Below are positions 44,088 to 56,690 of a stretch of DNA of 64,000 bases, piece after piece (the stretch's first letter is position 1; every line of letters begins with the position of its first letter). Below the pieces are notes generated by a model. It was not told where the DNA came from. It searched no databases and was given only the letters and a program-made list of their open reading frames with translations. The stretch comes from Drosophila miranda (lineage: Eukaryota > Arthropoda > Insecta > Diptera > Drosophilidae). The position numbers and the translations under genes are program-made. The stretch spans positions 6,431,249 through 6,495,248 of the forward strand of contig NW_022881603.1 of assembly GCF_003369915.1 (NCBI RefSeq). The letters run 5' to 3'.

Positions 44088-44666
44088 ATGCAAGTTGAAG
44101 AGATAATGACACTGAGAGTCGCACATTTGCGAGAGAAGATAAGAGAGCTTGCGTTGCAGACGACGGGACGAAAGCGCGATTTGCAAGATAGACTATTAAT
44201 ACATCACGGCTTTCCAGTTGAGGATGAAGAAGAGTCAGAGAATGAGTCCGTAGTAACAGCAGTGGATGATACCGTAGCAGTTCAACCAGGTACGCGACAG
44301 GCAGAGTATAAATCTTGGTTTACGCTAAAAGACGTGGAAGGTAGTGTGTCACAATTTTCTGGTTCTAATAACCCCGATATCAATCAATGGATAGAGGAAT
44401 TAGAAGAATGCGCAGCTACTGTTCAATGGGGTCAATTACAATTATTCATTTATGCCAAGCAGTTGTCAGTTGGTGCAGCAAAATCTTTCGTTCGTAGTTT
44501 GCGTGATATTCGTAACTGGAATTCGTTGAAGGCAGCTCTGTTGGATGAGTTTAGTGTTAAACTGTCGTCCGTAGAAGTACATAGAGTGTTGCAAAAGCGC
44601 CAGCAGAAAAAAGGAGAGTCGTTGCATGAGTTTTTGTATGCGTTAATGGAGATAGTCAAGTTGTAA
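44088..44666 (+). pseudogene. retrotransposon gag, C-terminally truncated, SAP-like start
   Basis: 192 codons. Residues of about 8-45 (LRVAHLREKIREL, then GRKRDLQDRLL) look like a SAP motif, a DNA-binding helix-turn-helix found in some chromatin proteins. The rest (ISQFSG-like VSQFSGSNNPDINQWIEEL, then LKAALLDEF) is typical gypsy-type capsid. The frame ends at LMEIVKL, before any zinc knuckle. A deletion joins it to the end of the protease domain. A 670-bp leader precedes it. Confidence 0.8.
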
Positions 44667-47647
44667 CTTTTGGTAGCTTTTCGATACCAGTGAAAATCGA
44701 TGAGATTGGAATGGAGGTAGAATTTCATGTCATTCCAGACGAGGATATTGGTTTTGAAGCCATTTTAGGAAGGACTATTCTGGATCATGTGGACATGCAA
44801 GTTTCTAAGACAGGAACAAGATTTGTTCGTAGAGTTTGTGGCGAGGATAAAGATAAGAAACTTGATCAGGTAGCATCGTCCTCATGCGTGGAATTGTTTA
44901 ATGAATATAAAGGCATTTGCATGTCAAGTATTGACGAAGTTGAGAAGGAGTTTTCAATTGATGTTGGTCATCTCAGTGAAGCACATGCTAGAGAGGTTAG
45001 GGGTATGGTAGGAAAGTACCAACCTCAGAGAAATGTAGATGCGCCGATAAAAATGAAAATTGTATTAGTGGATGAGATACCAGTTTTCCAGCATCCAAGA
45101 CGATTACCGTTGTGTGAACAGGAAATCGTGGACAAGCAAGTGGAAGAGTGGCTGGCTCAGAAGTTTATAAAGCCAAGTACATCGGAGTATGCATCACCAG
45201 TATTGTTGGTACCCAAAAAGAACGGTAGCAAGAGACTATGCTGTGATTACCGAAAGCTGAATGAGAAAATAGTTCGCGATAACTTTCCAATGTCACATAT
45301 GGATACAGTGTTGGAGAAACTGCAGGGTGCAAAGTATTTCACCACGTTGGATTTAACGAATGGTTTTTTCCATGTGCCTGTAGAAGTCGAGTCTCAAAAA
45401 TATACGTCTTTTGTGACTCAGAATGGTCAGTTCGAATTTTTATATGTACCATTTGGAATTTCAAATTCTCCAGCGGTGTTTACCAGATTTATAATGGCTG
45501 TGTTGAGAGATTTGGTAAAGAATAATGAAGCAGCAGTCTATATGGATGACGTTATTATTTGTAGTCAAGATATAGAAGAGGGTTTGTTAAAGTTGAGAAA
45601 AGTACTGAAGATAGCGGAAATGAATGGGCTACGTATAAATTGGAGAAAGTGTCAGCTGTTACGACAAAAGGTTAATTTTCTGGGGTATATAATAGAAAAG
45701 AACACGATAAGACCAAGTGATGAGAAGACGAGGGCAGTCGAAAAGTTCCCAGTGCCAGTTGATAAAAAAACAGTGCAGCGTTTCATAGGATTGACTTCTT
45801 ATTTCCGAAAGTTTATTGAGGGTTATGCTGTTATTGCAAAACCATTGACAGATCTGCTGCGGAAGGATGTTAAATTTGAATTTAAGGAGATACATCAGGT
45901 TGCGTTTGAACAACTAAAGGTAGCATTGATTAGTAGACCTGTTTTAGAAATGTACAACCCGAAGTTGGAGACAGAAATCCATACTGATGCATCAAAATGG
46001 GGGTATGGAGCCGTGTTACTGCAAAAGAGTTTGGAAGACAGCCAATTCCATCCAGTTCAATATATGAGCCGTAGGACTAAGCCATGTGAAGAGAAATATC
46101 CTGCTTATGACCTTGAGGTTCTGGCAATTATCGAAGCTTTAGCGAAATGGCGTGTATACGTTTTGGGTATAAAGTTCAAAATTGTCACAGATTGTAATGC
46201 ATTTACAATGACGATCAAAAAGAAAGACGTTCCTTTGAGAGTAGCACGTTGGGCCATGTACCTACAAGATTTTAATTATGTTATAGAACATCGCTCAGGA
46301 ACGAAGATGAGGCACGTTGACGCGTTGAGTCGTGTATCTTGTTTTATGGTGACCGAAAGTATAGCTCATCGTTTGAAAGAAGCTCAGCTAACCGACGATT
46401 GGGTTAAGGCTGTTAAAAGTATTGTGGAGGACAAGGAATATGAGGATTATTATATTCAGAATCAGATTTTGTTTAAGGATCCGGATAAGGAGCTCATCGT
46501 AGTACCAGCTCAGTTGGAAAATGAGATTATATCAATAGCACATAAGCAAGGACATTTTTCAGTTAAAAAGACACAAGATATCATTGAAAAGTCGTATTAT
46601 ATTCCGAAGTTAAAAGACAAAGTATGGCGCGTAATAAATAGTTGTGTCGAGTGTATCATTGTCAATGAAAAGACAGGAAAACGTGAGGGTTATTTGCAAC
46701 CAATAGACAAGGGTGATAGGCCGTTACAAACGTATCACATTGATCACGTTGGACCAATGGAAATGACTAAAAAACAGTACAATTATATACTGGTTGTCGT
46801 TGATGGATTTTCTAAGTTTGTTTGGTTATATTCTACACGTAGTACAGGTGTTGAAGAGGTCGTTAAGTGTTTGGAAATTCAAGGGACTAGTTTTGGTAAT
46901 CCGAACAGAATAGTGACGGATAGGGGTGCAGCGTTTATGTCCAATTTGTTTCGTGAATATTGTGAGAGAGAGAAAATACAGCATTTAATGATTGCCACAG
47001 GCGTTCCACGTGGGAATGGTCAAGTCGAAAGGATGCACAAGATAGTGGTGCCTATGTTGTCGAAATTGTGTCAGGGTAATTCCGGTAGTTGGTATAAGCA
47101 TCTAGGAAAAGTACAGCAAATGATCAACAGTGTTGAGCCGCGAAGTACCAAGGTAACACCTTTCAAGATATTGACTGGGCTAGACATGCGTATAGGAATG
47201 GATCCAAAAATAAAAGAAATATTGGAAGAATCACTTATCGAAGAGTTGAACAAGGACCGATAAAAAATTAGAAAGGAAGTAGTTGAAAACATTGCACGGT
47301 TACAGCAAGAAAACAAGAAGAGTTTTGACTTAAAAAGGAAACTAGATAGACAGTATGAGGTTAATGAGCTAGTAGCTATCAAGCGTACTCAGTATGGTAC
47401 TGGATTAAAGCTAAAAGGAAAGTATCTAGGGCCGTATAAGGTGGTTAGGGTAAAGAATCATGGAAGGTACGAAGTCGAGAAGATTGGGGATACTGAGGGT
47501 CCCTATAAGACCTCTACAGTTTCAGAATATATGAAACCTTGGCTAGACCCATCCGAGGCGAATGGTCCGTCAATACAGCCGAATGTAGGAAACGAAGGAA
47601 AGAGAGAGACACGAAGCGGTCGTGTTTTCGTCGTGTCGTCGGGATAG
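44667..47647 (+). pseudogene. retrotransposon pol, one stop codon, protease start deleted
   Basis: Begins inside the aspartic protease (only the ILGRTILD end remains, no D-S/T-G active site). It continues with reverse transcriptase (LDLTNGFFHVPV; YMDD at about 45539-45550), RNase H (TDASKWGYGAVLL, about 45983), integrase zinc finger (HKQGHFS to CVECI, about 46545-46660), integrase core residues in YHIDHVGPM, VTDRGAAF and GNGQVERM, and a GPY/F motif (GKYLGPYKVV, about 47420). A TAA at 47261-47263 interrupts an otherwise continuous frame. The last 20 or so codons lie inside the 3' LTR and stop at 47645-47647. Confidence 0.88.
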
Positions 47648-47842
47648 AGCAGTAATCGGCTCTGAGAGAGCCGATAGCAAGAGAGAGAGATAGTCAGTTG
47701 TCAGTTCAGCCACGCATCAGACGTACACGCATATAATTATTCACAAACATACTTGTAAAACTTGGAGCTGTTATAATTTTAAGTCCAACATACTTATCAA
47801 ATAAATGTTACTCGTTGCCATCAAGCAACTTAAACTACTACA
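47584..47842 (+). repeat. gypsy-type 3' LTR
   Basis: Same 259 bp as the 5' LTR. No polypurine tract precedes it; the bases upstream are part of pol (CCGTCAATACAGCCGAA). Confidence 0.9.
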
Positions 47843-49218
47843 CAAATTACCAGCCACAATGAGGCGTAATTGGATACGAGTTGATGCCTCTTCAGTATGG
47901 TATTCGTGATATGTGGGATCTTCAACCTGACACCTGACACCTGGGACTGGGACTGGGACTACCTGCAGGAGGGAACCAAATTGCAAGCGAGTTCAAAGCT
48001 CCTCTCCTAAATAATTGATCAGTCCCCTTCGCATTGTCGGAACCCAGCAATATCCGACCGCCGCGATTGTAAAGTCCAAAGGTGCTAAATAAAATACGCA
48101 TTCATGTTTTGGGTGCCTTCAATTTTTACATCTCTCTTGTCGCTTGGCCAAAAAGCGCATAAAATAAATTTATATAAAATGGAAAAATCGCATATAAATA
48201 AATTTCCAGCTCGACAAGTGCGAAGAAGAGAAATGTGTTTTTATTTCACAAACGCCCCCGGTATGACATCTTGTCAATGGAATCTCAATCTTGTATAAAC
48301 TTCCCCAGAAATCTCTAGTTCCGCTGGCAGAGCTTCTTTCGAATGGGTTAACGTTAACGCTGACCGCAGAACTGTCGTTAAATATTTTACTTTAGGCGCC
48401 GTCTGCTGGCAACTAAGTTGAGTTCAATTTACGAGTAAACGGCCATATCCTGCCAATTGTCAGCCTTAAGCGGTGATACTTTTCGGCACTCATTTCCCCC
48501 AAGGACGCTCCGCGGGCCAAGTGGTGGCAGAGGGGCAGTGGGGAGGTGCAGGCATGAACATGCAAGCGAACATTTTGTGAAATTAATTAATTGCATGTAA
48601 AACACCAAATTACGCGTTTCTGGCGACTCAGTGCCAGGGGCAGTCTCTCTTTATTTATCTCCAGCGAATAATTTAAAGTCCCGCGACCATTCCAGATCTC
48701 AAAGAGAGAGAGAGAGAGAGAGAGAGATATGTAAATGCTAACCTGTTGTTGCAGTTTTAATAGAATACATACACATTCCTACAAGCGATCCATCGATCGT
48801 ACGGAATCACTTATAAGTGAGTAATCCGTGATGATTCTACGTAGGTTCTACGACCTCATGATTCACGGCACCCAATCATCATTCACTTCCTTACCATGAT
48901 CAGGTATTTGAAATATTTGCAAGGTTCAATCAAGTCAAGAGTTCAAGTCAAGACCCCAGCCTACGGAAACGAAACCTTGTCTGGCAGCAGGCGTGGGCGT
49001 GGTCGCTTTCGATTTCTGGAACCGCCTCAACATTCTAGAGTTGTCGTGCTATGGCATCTACAACGATGTTATGAATGGTATGACTGCCCAAATCAATGGG
49101 CTGACAAGGTGATTAATGAATATCGAACCTAAACCGTTGACCGATCTCACAGCTCGATGGACTGACAGTTGTTGTTGTTATAAATGCCTTTTAAGTAAGA
49201 CAAACGAGCGTCTCATTT
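47843..49218. repeat. U unit copy 2, right part
   Basis: Remainder of U2 after the LTR element, with the GA microsatellite at about 48703-48728 and one C fewer in the run near 48497. Confidence 0.88.
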
Positions 49219-50316
49219 TTATACCCGATACTCAAAATGAGTATTGGGGTATATTCGATTTGTGGTAAAAGTGGATGTGTGTAACGTCCAGAAGGAATCG
49301 TTTCCGACCCCATAAAGTATATATATTCTTGATCAGCATCAATAGCCGAGTCGATTGAGCCCTGTCTGTCTGTCCCTCCGTCCGTCTGTCCGTCTGTCCG
49401 TCCCCTTCAGCGCCTAGTGCTCAAAGACTATAAGAGCTAGAGCAACGATGTTTTGGATCCAGACTTCTGTGATATGTCACTGCTACAAAAATATTTCAAA
49501 ATTTCGCCCCGCCCACTACCGCCCCCACAAAGGACGAAAATCTGTGGCATCCACAATTTTAAAGATATGAGAAAACCAAAAACGTAGAATTGTAGAGAAT
49601 GACCATATCTTTAAGACTGTGGAATCTGAATTGAATCGTATTATTATTATAGCCAGCATCAAGAAAACAATTTCATTTTTTCTCGCCCTGTCTCTCTCTA
49701 ACACACACGTAGCATAGGCGGCTTTGCTTAGAGTAAAACATTAGCGCCTAGATCTCAGAGACTACAAAAGCTAGAGCAACCAAATTTGGTATCCACACTC
49801 CTAATATATCGCACCGAGACGAGTTTGTTTCAAAATTTCGCCACACCCCCTTCCGCCCCCGCAAAGAACGAAAATCTGGGGATATTAAAAAATCTCAGAG
49901 ACTATTAAGGCTAGAGTAACCAAATTTGGTATCCGCACTCCTGTTAGATCTTACTATAAAACGTGTATCTCAAAATTTCGCCCCACCCCCTTCCGCCCAC
50001 ACAAAGGACGAAAATCTGTTGCATCCACAATATTGCAGATTCGAGAAAACTGAAAACGCAGAATCATAGATAATGACCATATCTATCAAGTTGCTGAATC
50101 TGGATCAGATTTTATAGCCAAAAGGAACAAATCAATTTGCACTGGCTACGCAGCACCCGACGTCACGCTCAGACTGATTTTCTGTCTCTCTCGCACGCAC
50201 TCCTTGTCGTGTCGTTTAATATTAGCGGGGTCTGCCGGAGGAGAGCCATACTGACTTAGTATCGGGTATAACTGTAGAGTTGCGGTCTCCGCAGCATTTC
50301 ACAACGTTCCCCCTCG
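49219..50316 (+). mobile_element. ISY-like element, group B
   Basis: Lies directly between U2 and U3 with no spacer-plus-ISY repeat. It lacks about nine bases in the GATCAGATC stretch near 50105. Confidence 0.88.
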
Positions 50317-52071
50317 TTTTATTTAGGTTTGATTTTTTCTCAATTTTTGTTGCTTATTTATAATTTGCTCTTTTTTTGGTTTAATTAGTATGTTCTGAGT
50401 CATCACGGGGCGGTATAAATCAAAATGGAATGTCTATAAATATTGGTGGATGCTGAAGCCAGTTTGGCCACCGAATGCCAGAATAGATGGATGGTTTGTG
50501 GTAGCACACGGAGCATTCACATTTTAATCGATCCCATTAAATACAAACGATTTGTGCCATTAATTGCTGGCATTTGTTTCGCCCAACGAATTAATTTACA
50601 AAGCGCCATTTTGATGTATGTCCGAGGAAAACCCACCCAAAAAAATCAGGCTTATTGACAAACTGCAATTGGAGAAGACTCCAGAACAATGAAACAAATT
50701 ACCAGCCACAATGAGGCGTAATTGGATACGAGTTGATGCCTCTTCAGTATGGTATTCGTGATATGTGGGATCTTCAACCTGACACCTGACACCTGGGACT
50801 GGGACTGGGACTACCTGCAGGAGGGAACCAAATTGCAAGCGAGTTCAAAGCTCCTCTCCTAAATAATTGATCAGTCCCCTTCGCATTGTCGGAACCCAGC
50901 AATATCCGACCGCCGCGATTGTAAAGTCCAAAGGTGCTAAATAAAATACGCATTCATGTTTTGGGTGCCTTCAATTTTTACATCTCTCTTGTCGCTTGGC
51001 CAAAAAGCGCATAAAATAAATTTATATAAAATGGAAAAATCGCATATAAATAAATTTCCAGCTCGACAAGTGCGAAGAAGAGAAATGTGTTTTTATTTCA
51101 CAATCGCCCCCGGTATGACATCTTGTCAATGGAATCTCAATCTTGTATAAACTTCCCCAGAAATCTCTAGTTCCGCTGGCAGAGCTTCTTTCGAATGGGT
51201 TAACGTTAACGCTGACCGCAGAACTGTCGTTAAATATTTTACTTTAGGCGCCGTCTGCTGGCAACTAAGTTGAGTTCAATTTACGAGTAAACGGCCATAT
51301 CCTGCCAATTGTCAGCCTTAAGCGGTGATACTTTTCGGCACTCATTTCCCCCCAAGGACGCTCCGCGGGCCAAGTGGTGGCAGAGGGGCAGTGGGGAGGT
51401 GCAGGCATGAACATGCAAGCGAACATTTTGTGAAATTAATTAATTGCATGTAAAACACCAAATTACGCGTTTCTGGCGACTCAGTGCCAGGGGCAGTCTC
51501 TCTTTATTTATCTCCAGCGAATAATTTAAAGTCCCGCGACCATTCCAGATCTCAAAGAGAGAGAGAGAGAGAGAGAGAGATATGTAAATGCTAACCTGTT
51601 GTTGCAGTTTTAATAAAATACATACACATTCCTACAAGCGATCCATCGATCGTACGGAATCACTTATAAGTGAGTAATCCGTGATGATTCTACGTAGGTT
51701 CTACGACCTCATGATTCACGGCACCCAATCATCATTCACTTCCTTACCATGATCAGGTATTTGAAATATTTGCAAGGTTCAATCAAGTCAAGAGTTCAAG
51801 TCAAGACCCCAGCCTACGGAAACGAAACCTTGTCTGGCAGCAGGCGTGGGCGTGGTCGCTTTCGATTTCTGGAACCGCCTCAACATTCTAGAGTTGTCGT
51901 GCTATGGCATCTACAACGATGTTATGAATGGTATGACTGCCCAAATCAATGGGCTGACAAGGTGATTAATGAATATCGAACCTAAACCGTTGACCGATCT
52001 CACAGCTCGATGGACTGACAGTTGTTGTTGTTATAAATGCCTTTTAAGTAAGACAAACGAGCGTCTCATTT
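50317..52071. repeat. U unit copy 3 (1755 bp, uninterrupted)
   Basis: Same length as U1 and nearly identical. It shares a CACAATCGCC variant near 51100 with U4 (CACAAACGCC in U1 and U2). Its uninterrupted sequence proves the target sites of the LTR element and the LINE. Confidence 0.88.
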
Positions 52072-53176
52072 TTATACCCGATACTCAAAATGAGTATTGG
52101 GGTATATTCGATTTGTGGTAAAAGTGGATGTGTGTAACGTCCAGAAGGAATCGTTTCCGACCCCATAAAGTATATATATTCTTGATCAGCATCAATAGCC
52201 GAGTCGATTGAGCCCTGTCTGTCTGTCCCTCCGTCCGTCTGTCCGTCTGTCCGTCCCCTTCAGCGCCTAGTGCTCAAAGACTATAAGAGCTAGAGCAACG
52301 ATGTTTTGGATCCAGACTTCTGTGATATGTCACTGCTACAAAAATATTTCAAAATTTCGCCCCGCCCACTACCGCCCCCACAAAGGACGAAAATCTGTGG
52401 CATCCACAATTTTAAAGATATGAGAAAACCAAAAACGTAGAATTGTAGAGAATGACCATATCTTTAAGACTGTGGAATCTGAATTGAATCGTATTATTAT
52501 TATAGCCAGCATCAAGAAAACAATTTCATTTTTTCTCGCCCTGTCTCTCTCTAACACACACGTAGCATAGGCGGCTTTGCTTAGAGTAAAACATTAGCGC
52601 CTAGATCTCAGAGACTACAAAAGCTAGAGCAACCAAATTTGGTATCCACACTCCTAATATATCGGACCGAGACGAGTTTGTTTCAAAATTTCGCCACACC
52701 CCCTTCCGCCCCCGCAAAGAACGAAAATCTGGGGATATTCAAAAATCTCAGAGACTATTAAGGCTAGAATAACCAAATTTGGTATCCGCACTCCTGTTAG
52801 ATCTTTCTATAAAACGTGTATCTCAAAATTTCGCCCCACCCCCTTCCGCCACACAAAGGACGAAAATCTGTTGCATCCACAATATTGCAGATTCGAGAAA
52901 ACTGAAAACGCAGAATCATAGATAATGACCATATCTATCAAGTTGCTGAATCTGGATCAGATCAGATCATTTTTATAGCCAAAAGGAACAAATCAATTTG
53001 CACTGGCTACGCAGCACCCGACGTCACGCTCAGACTGATTTTCTGTCTCTCTCGCACGCACTCCTTGTCGTGTCGTTTAATATTAGCGGCGTCTGCCGGA
53101 GGAGAGCCATACTGACTTAGTGTCGGGTATAACCGTAGAGTTGCGGTGTCCGCAGCAACTCACAACGTTCCCCTCG
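52072..53176 (+). mobile_element. ISY-like element, group B, array copy 1
   Basis: First of seven consecutive ISY copies between U3 and U4. Its 5' junction is the one found after each U. Confidence 0.88.
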
Positions 53177-53233
53177 TTTTATTTAGGTTTGATTTTTTCT
53201 CAATTTTTGTTGCTTATTTATAATTTGCTCTTT
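53177..53233 (+). repeat. 57-bp spacer
   Basis: Separates array copies 1 and 2. Confidence 0.85.
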
Positions 53234-54340
53234 TTATACCCGATACTTAAAATGAGTATTGGGGTATATTAGATTTGTGGTAAAAGTGGATGTGTGTAAC
53301 GTCCAGAAGGAATCGTTTCCGACCCCATAAAGTATATATATTCTTGATCAGCATCAATAGCCGAGTCGATTGAGCCCTTTCTGTCTGTCCCTCCGTCCGT
53401 CTGTCCGTCTGTCCGTCCCCTTCAGCGCCTAGTGCTCAAAGACTATAAGAGCTAGAGCAACGATGTTTTGGATTCAGACTTCTGTGATATGTCACTGCTA
53501 CAAAAATAATTCAAAATTTCGCCCCGCCCACTTCCGCGCCCACAAAGGACGAAAATCTGTGGCATCCACAATTTTAAAGATATGAGAAAACCAAAAACGT
53601 AGAATTGTAGAGAATGACCATATCTTTAAGACTGTGGAATCTGAATTGAATCGTATTATTATTATAGCCAGCATCAAGAAAACAATTTCATTTTTTCTCG
53701 CCCTGTCTCTCTCTAACACACACGTAGCATAGGCGGCTTTGCTTAGAGTAAAACATTAGCGCCTAGATCTCAGAGACTACAAAAGCTAGAGCAACCAAAT
53801 TTGGTACCCACACTCCTAATATATCGGACCGAGACGAGTTTGTTTCAAAATTTCGCCACACCCCCTTCCGCCCCCGCAAAGAACGAAAATCTGGGGATAT
53901 TCAAAAATCTCAGAGACTATTAAGGCTAGAGTAACCAAATTTGGTATCCGCACTCCTGTTAGGTCTTAATATAAAACGTGTATCTCAAAATTTCGCCCCA
54001 CCCCCTTCCGCCCACACAAAGGACGAAAATCTGTTGCATCCACAATATTGCAGATTCGAGAAAACTGAAAACGCAGAATCATAGATAATGACCATATCTA
54101 TCAAGTTGCTGAATCTGGATCAGATCAGATCATTTTTATAGCCAAAAGGAACAAATCAATTTGCACTGGCTACGCAGCACCCGACGTCACGCTCAGACTG
54201 ATTTTCTGTCTCTCTCGCACGAACTCCTTGTCGTGTCGTTTAATATTAGCGGCGTCTGCCGGAGGAGAGCCATACTGACTTAGTGTCGGGTATAACCGTA
54301 GAGTTGCGGTGTCCGCAGCAACTCACAACGTTCCCCCTCG
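53234..54340 (+). mobile_element. ISY-like element, group B, array copy 2
   Basis: CTTAAAA variant, as expected after a spacer. Private changes include AAAATAATTC at 53504. Confidence 0.88.
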
Positions 54341-54397
54341 TTTTATTTAGGTTTGATTTTTTCTCAATTTTTGTTGCTTATTAATAATTTGCTCTTT
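54341..54397 (+). repeat. 57-bp spacer
   Basis: Separates array copies 2 and 3; carries TTATTAATAATTT in place of TTATTTATAATTT. Confidence 0.85.
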
Positions 54398-55511
54398 TTA
54401 TACCCGATACTTAAAATGAGTATTGGGGTATATTAGATTTGTGGTAAAAGTGGATGTGTGTAACGTCCAGAAGGAATCGTTTCCGACCCCATAAAGTATA
54501 TATATTCTTGATCAGCATCAATAGCCGAGTCGATTTAGCCATGTCTGTCTGTCCGTCTGTCCGTCCGTCCGTCTGTCCGTCTGTCCGTCCCCTTCAGCGG
54601 CTAGTGCTCAAAGACTATAAGAGCTAGAGCAACGATGTTTTGGATCCAGACTTCTGTGATATGTCACTGCTACAAAAATATTTCAAAACTTCGCCCCGCC
54701 CACTTTCGCCCCCACAAAGGACGAAAATCTGTGGCATCCACAATTTTAAAGATATGAGAAAACCAAAAACGTAGAATTGTAGAGAATGACCATATCTTTA
54801 AGACTGTGGAATCTGAATTGAATCGTATTATTATTATAGCCAGCATCAAGAAAACAATTTCATTTTTTCTCGCCCTGTCTCTCTCTAACACACACGTAGC
54901 ATAGGCGGCTTTGCTTAGAGTAAAACATTAGCGCCTAGATCTCAGAGACTACAAAAGCTAGAGCAACCAAATTTGGTGTCCACACTCCTAATATATCGGA
55001 CCGAGACGAGTTTGTTTCAAAATTTCGCCACACCCCCTTCCGCCCCCGCAAAGGATGAAAATCTGGGGATATTCACAAATCTCAGAGACTATTAAGGCTA
55101 GATTAACAAAATTTGGTATCCGCACTCCTGTTAGATCTCACTACAAACCGTATATCTTAAAATTTCGCCCACCCCCTTCCGCCCACGCAAAGGACGAAAA
55201 TCTGTTGCATCCACAATATTGCAGATTCGAGAAAACTGAAAGCGCAGAATCATAGATAATGACCATATCTACCAAGTTGCTGAATCTGGATCAGATCAGA
55301 TCATTTTTATAGCCAAAAGGAACAAATCAATTTGCACTGGCTACGCAGCACCCGACGTCACGCTCAGACTGATTTTCTGTCTCTCTCGCACGCACTCCTT
55401 GTCGTGTCGTTTAATATTAGCGGCGTCTGCCGGAGGAGAGCCATACTGACTTAGTATCGGGTATAACCGTAGAGTTGCGGTGTCCGCAGCAACTCACAAC
55501 GTTCCCCCTCG
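54398..55511 (+). mobile_element. ISY-like element, group B, array copy 3
   Basis: Shares CAGCGGCTAGTGC near 54597 with array copy 7, which suggests exchange between them. Confidence 0.88.
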
Positions 55512-55526
55512 TTTTATTTAGGTTTG
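55512..55526 (+). repeat. 15-bp truncated spacer
   Basis: Only TTTTATTTAGGTTTG remains before the next ISY. The same truncation recurs at 57665-57680. Confidence 0.8.
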
Positions 55527-56633
55527 TTATACCCGATACTCAAAATGAGTATTGGGGTATATTAGATTTGTGGTAAAAGTGGATGTGTGTAACGTCCAGA
55601 AGGAATCGTTTCCGACCCCATAAAGTATATATATTCTTGATTAGCATCAATAGCCGAGTCGATTGAGCCCTGTCTGTCTGTCCCTCCGTCCGTCTGTCCG
55701 TCTGTCCGTCCCCTTCAGCGCCTAGTGCTCAAAGACTATAAGAGCTAGAGCAACGATGTTTTGGATCCAGACTTCTGTGATATGTCACTGCTACAAAAAT
55801 ATTTCAAAATTTTGCCCCGCCCACTACCGCCCCCACAAAGGACGAAAATCTGTGGCATCCACAATTTTAAAGATATGAGAAAACCAAAAACGGAGAATTG
55901 TAGAGAATGACCATATCTTTTAGACTGTGGAATCTGAATTGAATCGTATTATTATTATAGCCAGCATCAAGAAAACAATTTCATTTTTCCTCGCCCTGTC
56001 TCTCTCTAACACACACGTAGCATAGGCGGCTTTGCTTAGAGTAAAACATTAGCGCCTAGATCTCAGAGACTACAAAAGCTAGAGCAACCAAATTTGGTAT
56101 CCACACTCCTAATATATCGGACCGAGACGAGTTTGTTTCAAAATTTCGCCACACCCCCTTCCGCCCCCGCAAAGAACGAAAATCTGGGGATATTCAAAAA
56201 TCTCAGAGACTATTAAGGCTAGAATAACCAAATTTGGTATCCGCACTCCTGTTAGATCTTTCTATAAAACGTGTATCTCAAAATTTCGCCCCACCCCCTT
56301 CCGCCCACACAAAGGACGAAAATCTGTTGCATCCACAATATTGCAGATTCGAGAAAACTGAAAACGCAGAATCATAGATAATGACCATATCTATCAAGTT
56401 GCTGAATCTGGATCAGATCAGATCATTTTTATAGCCAAAAGGAACAAATCAATTTGCACTGGCTACGCAGCACCCGACGTCACGCTCAGACTGATTTTCT
56501 GTCTCTCTCGCACGCACTCCTTGTCGTGTCGTTTAATATTAGCGGCGTCTGCCGGAGGAGAGCCATACTGACTTAGTGTCGGGTATAACCGTAGAGTTGC
56601 GGTGTCCGCAGCAACTCACAACGTTCCCCCTCG
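55527..56633 (+). mobile_element. ISY-like element, group B, array copy 4
   Basis: CTCAAAA type. Shares TTTCTATAAAACG near 56264 with array copy 1. Confidence 0.88.
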
Positions 56634-56690
56634 TTTTATTTAGGTTTGATTTTTTCTCAATTTTTGTTGCTTATTTATAATTTGCTCTTT
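56634..56690 (+). repeat. 57-bp spacer
   Basis: Separates array copies 4 and 5. Confidence 0.85.

Larger units (their letters stand above)
43176..47842 (+). mobile_element. Ty3/gypsy-type LTR retrotransposon, identical LTRs
   Basis: 4667 bp with two 259-bp LTRs (TG...CA) that look identical base for base. The 4-bp target duplication CAAA is at 43172-43175 and 47843-47846, confirmed against the uninterrupted U1 and U3. Order is leader, gag, pol. The gag end and protease active site are deleted and pol has one stop codon. Identical LTRs mean very recent insertion. Confidence 0.93.
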
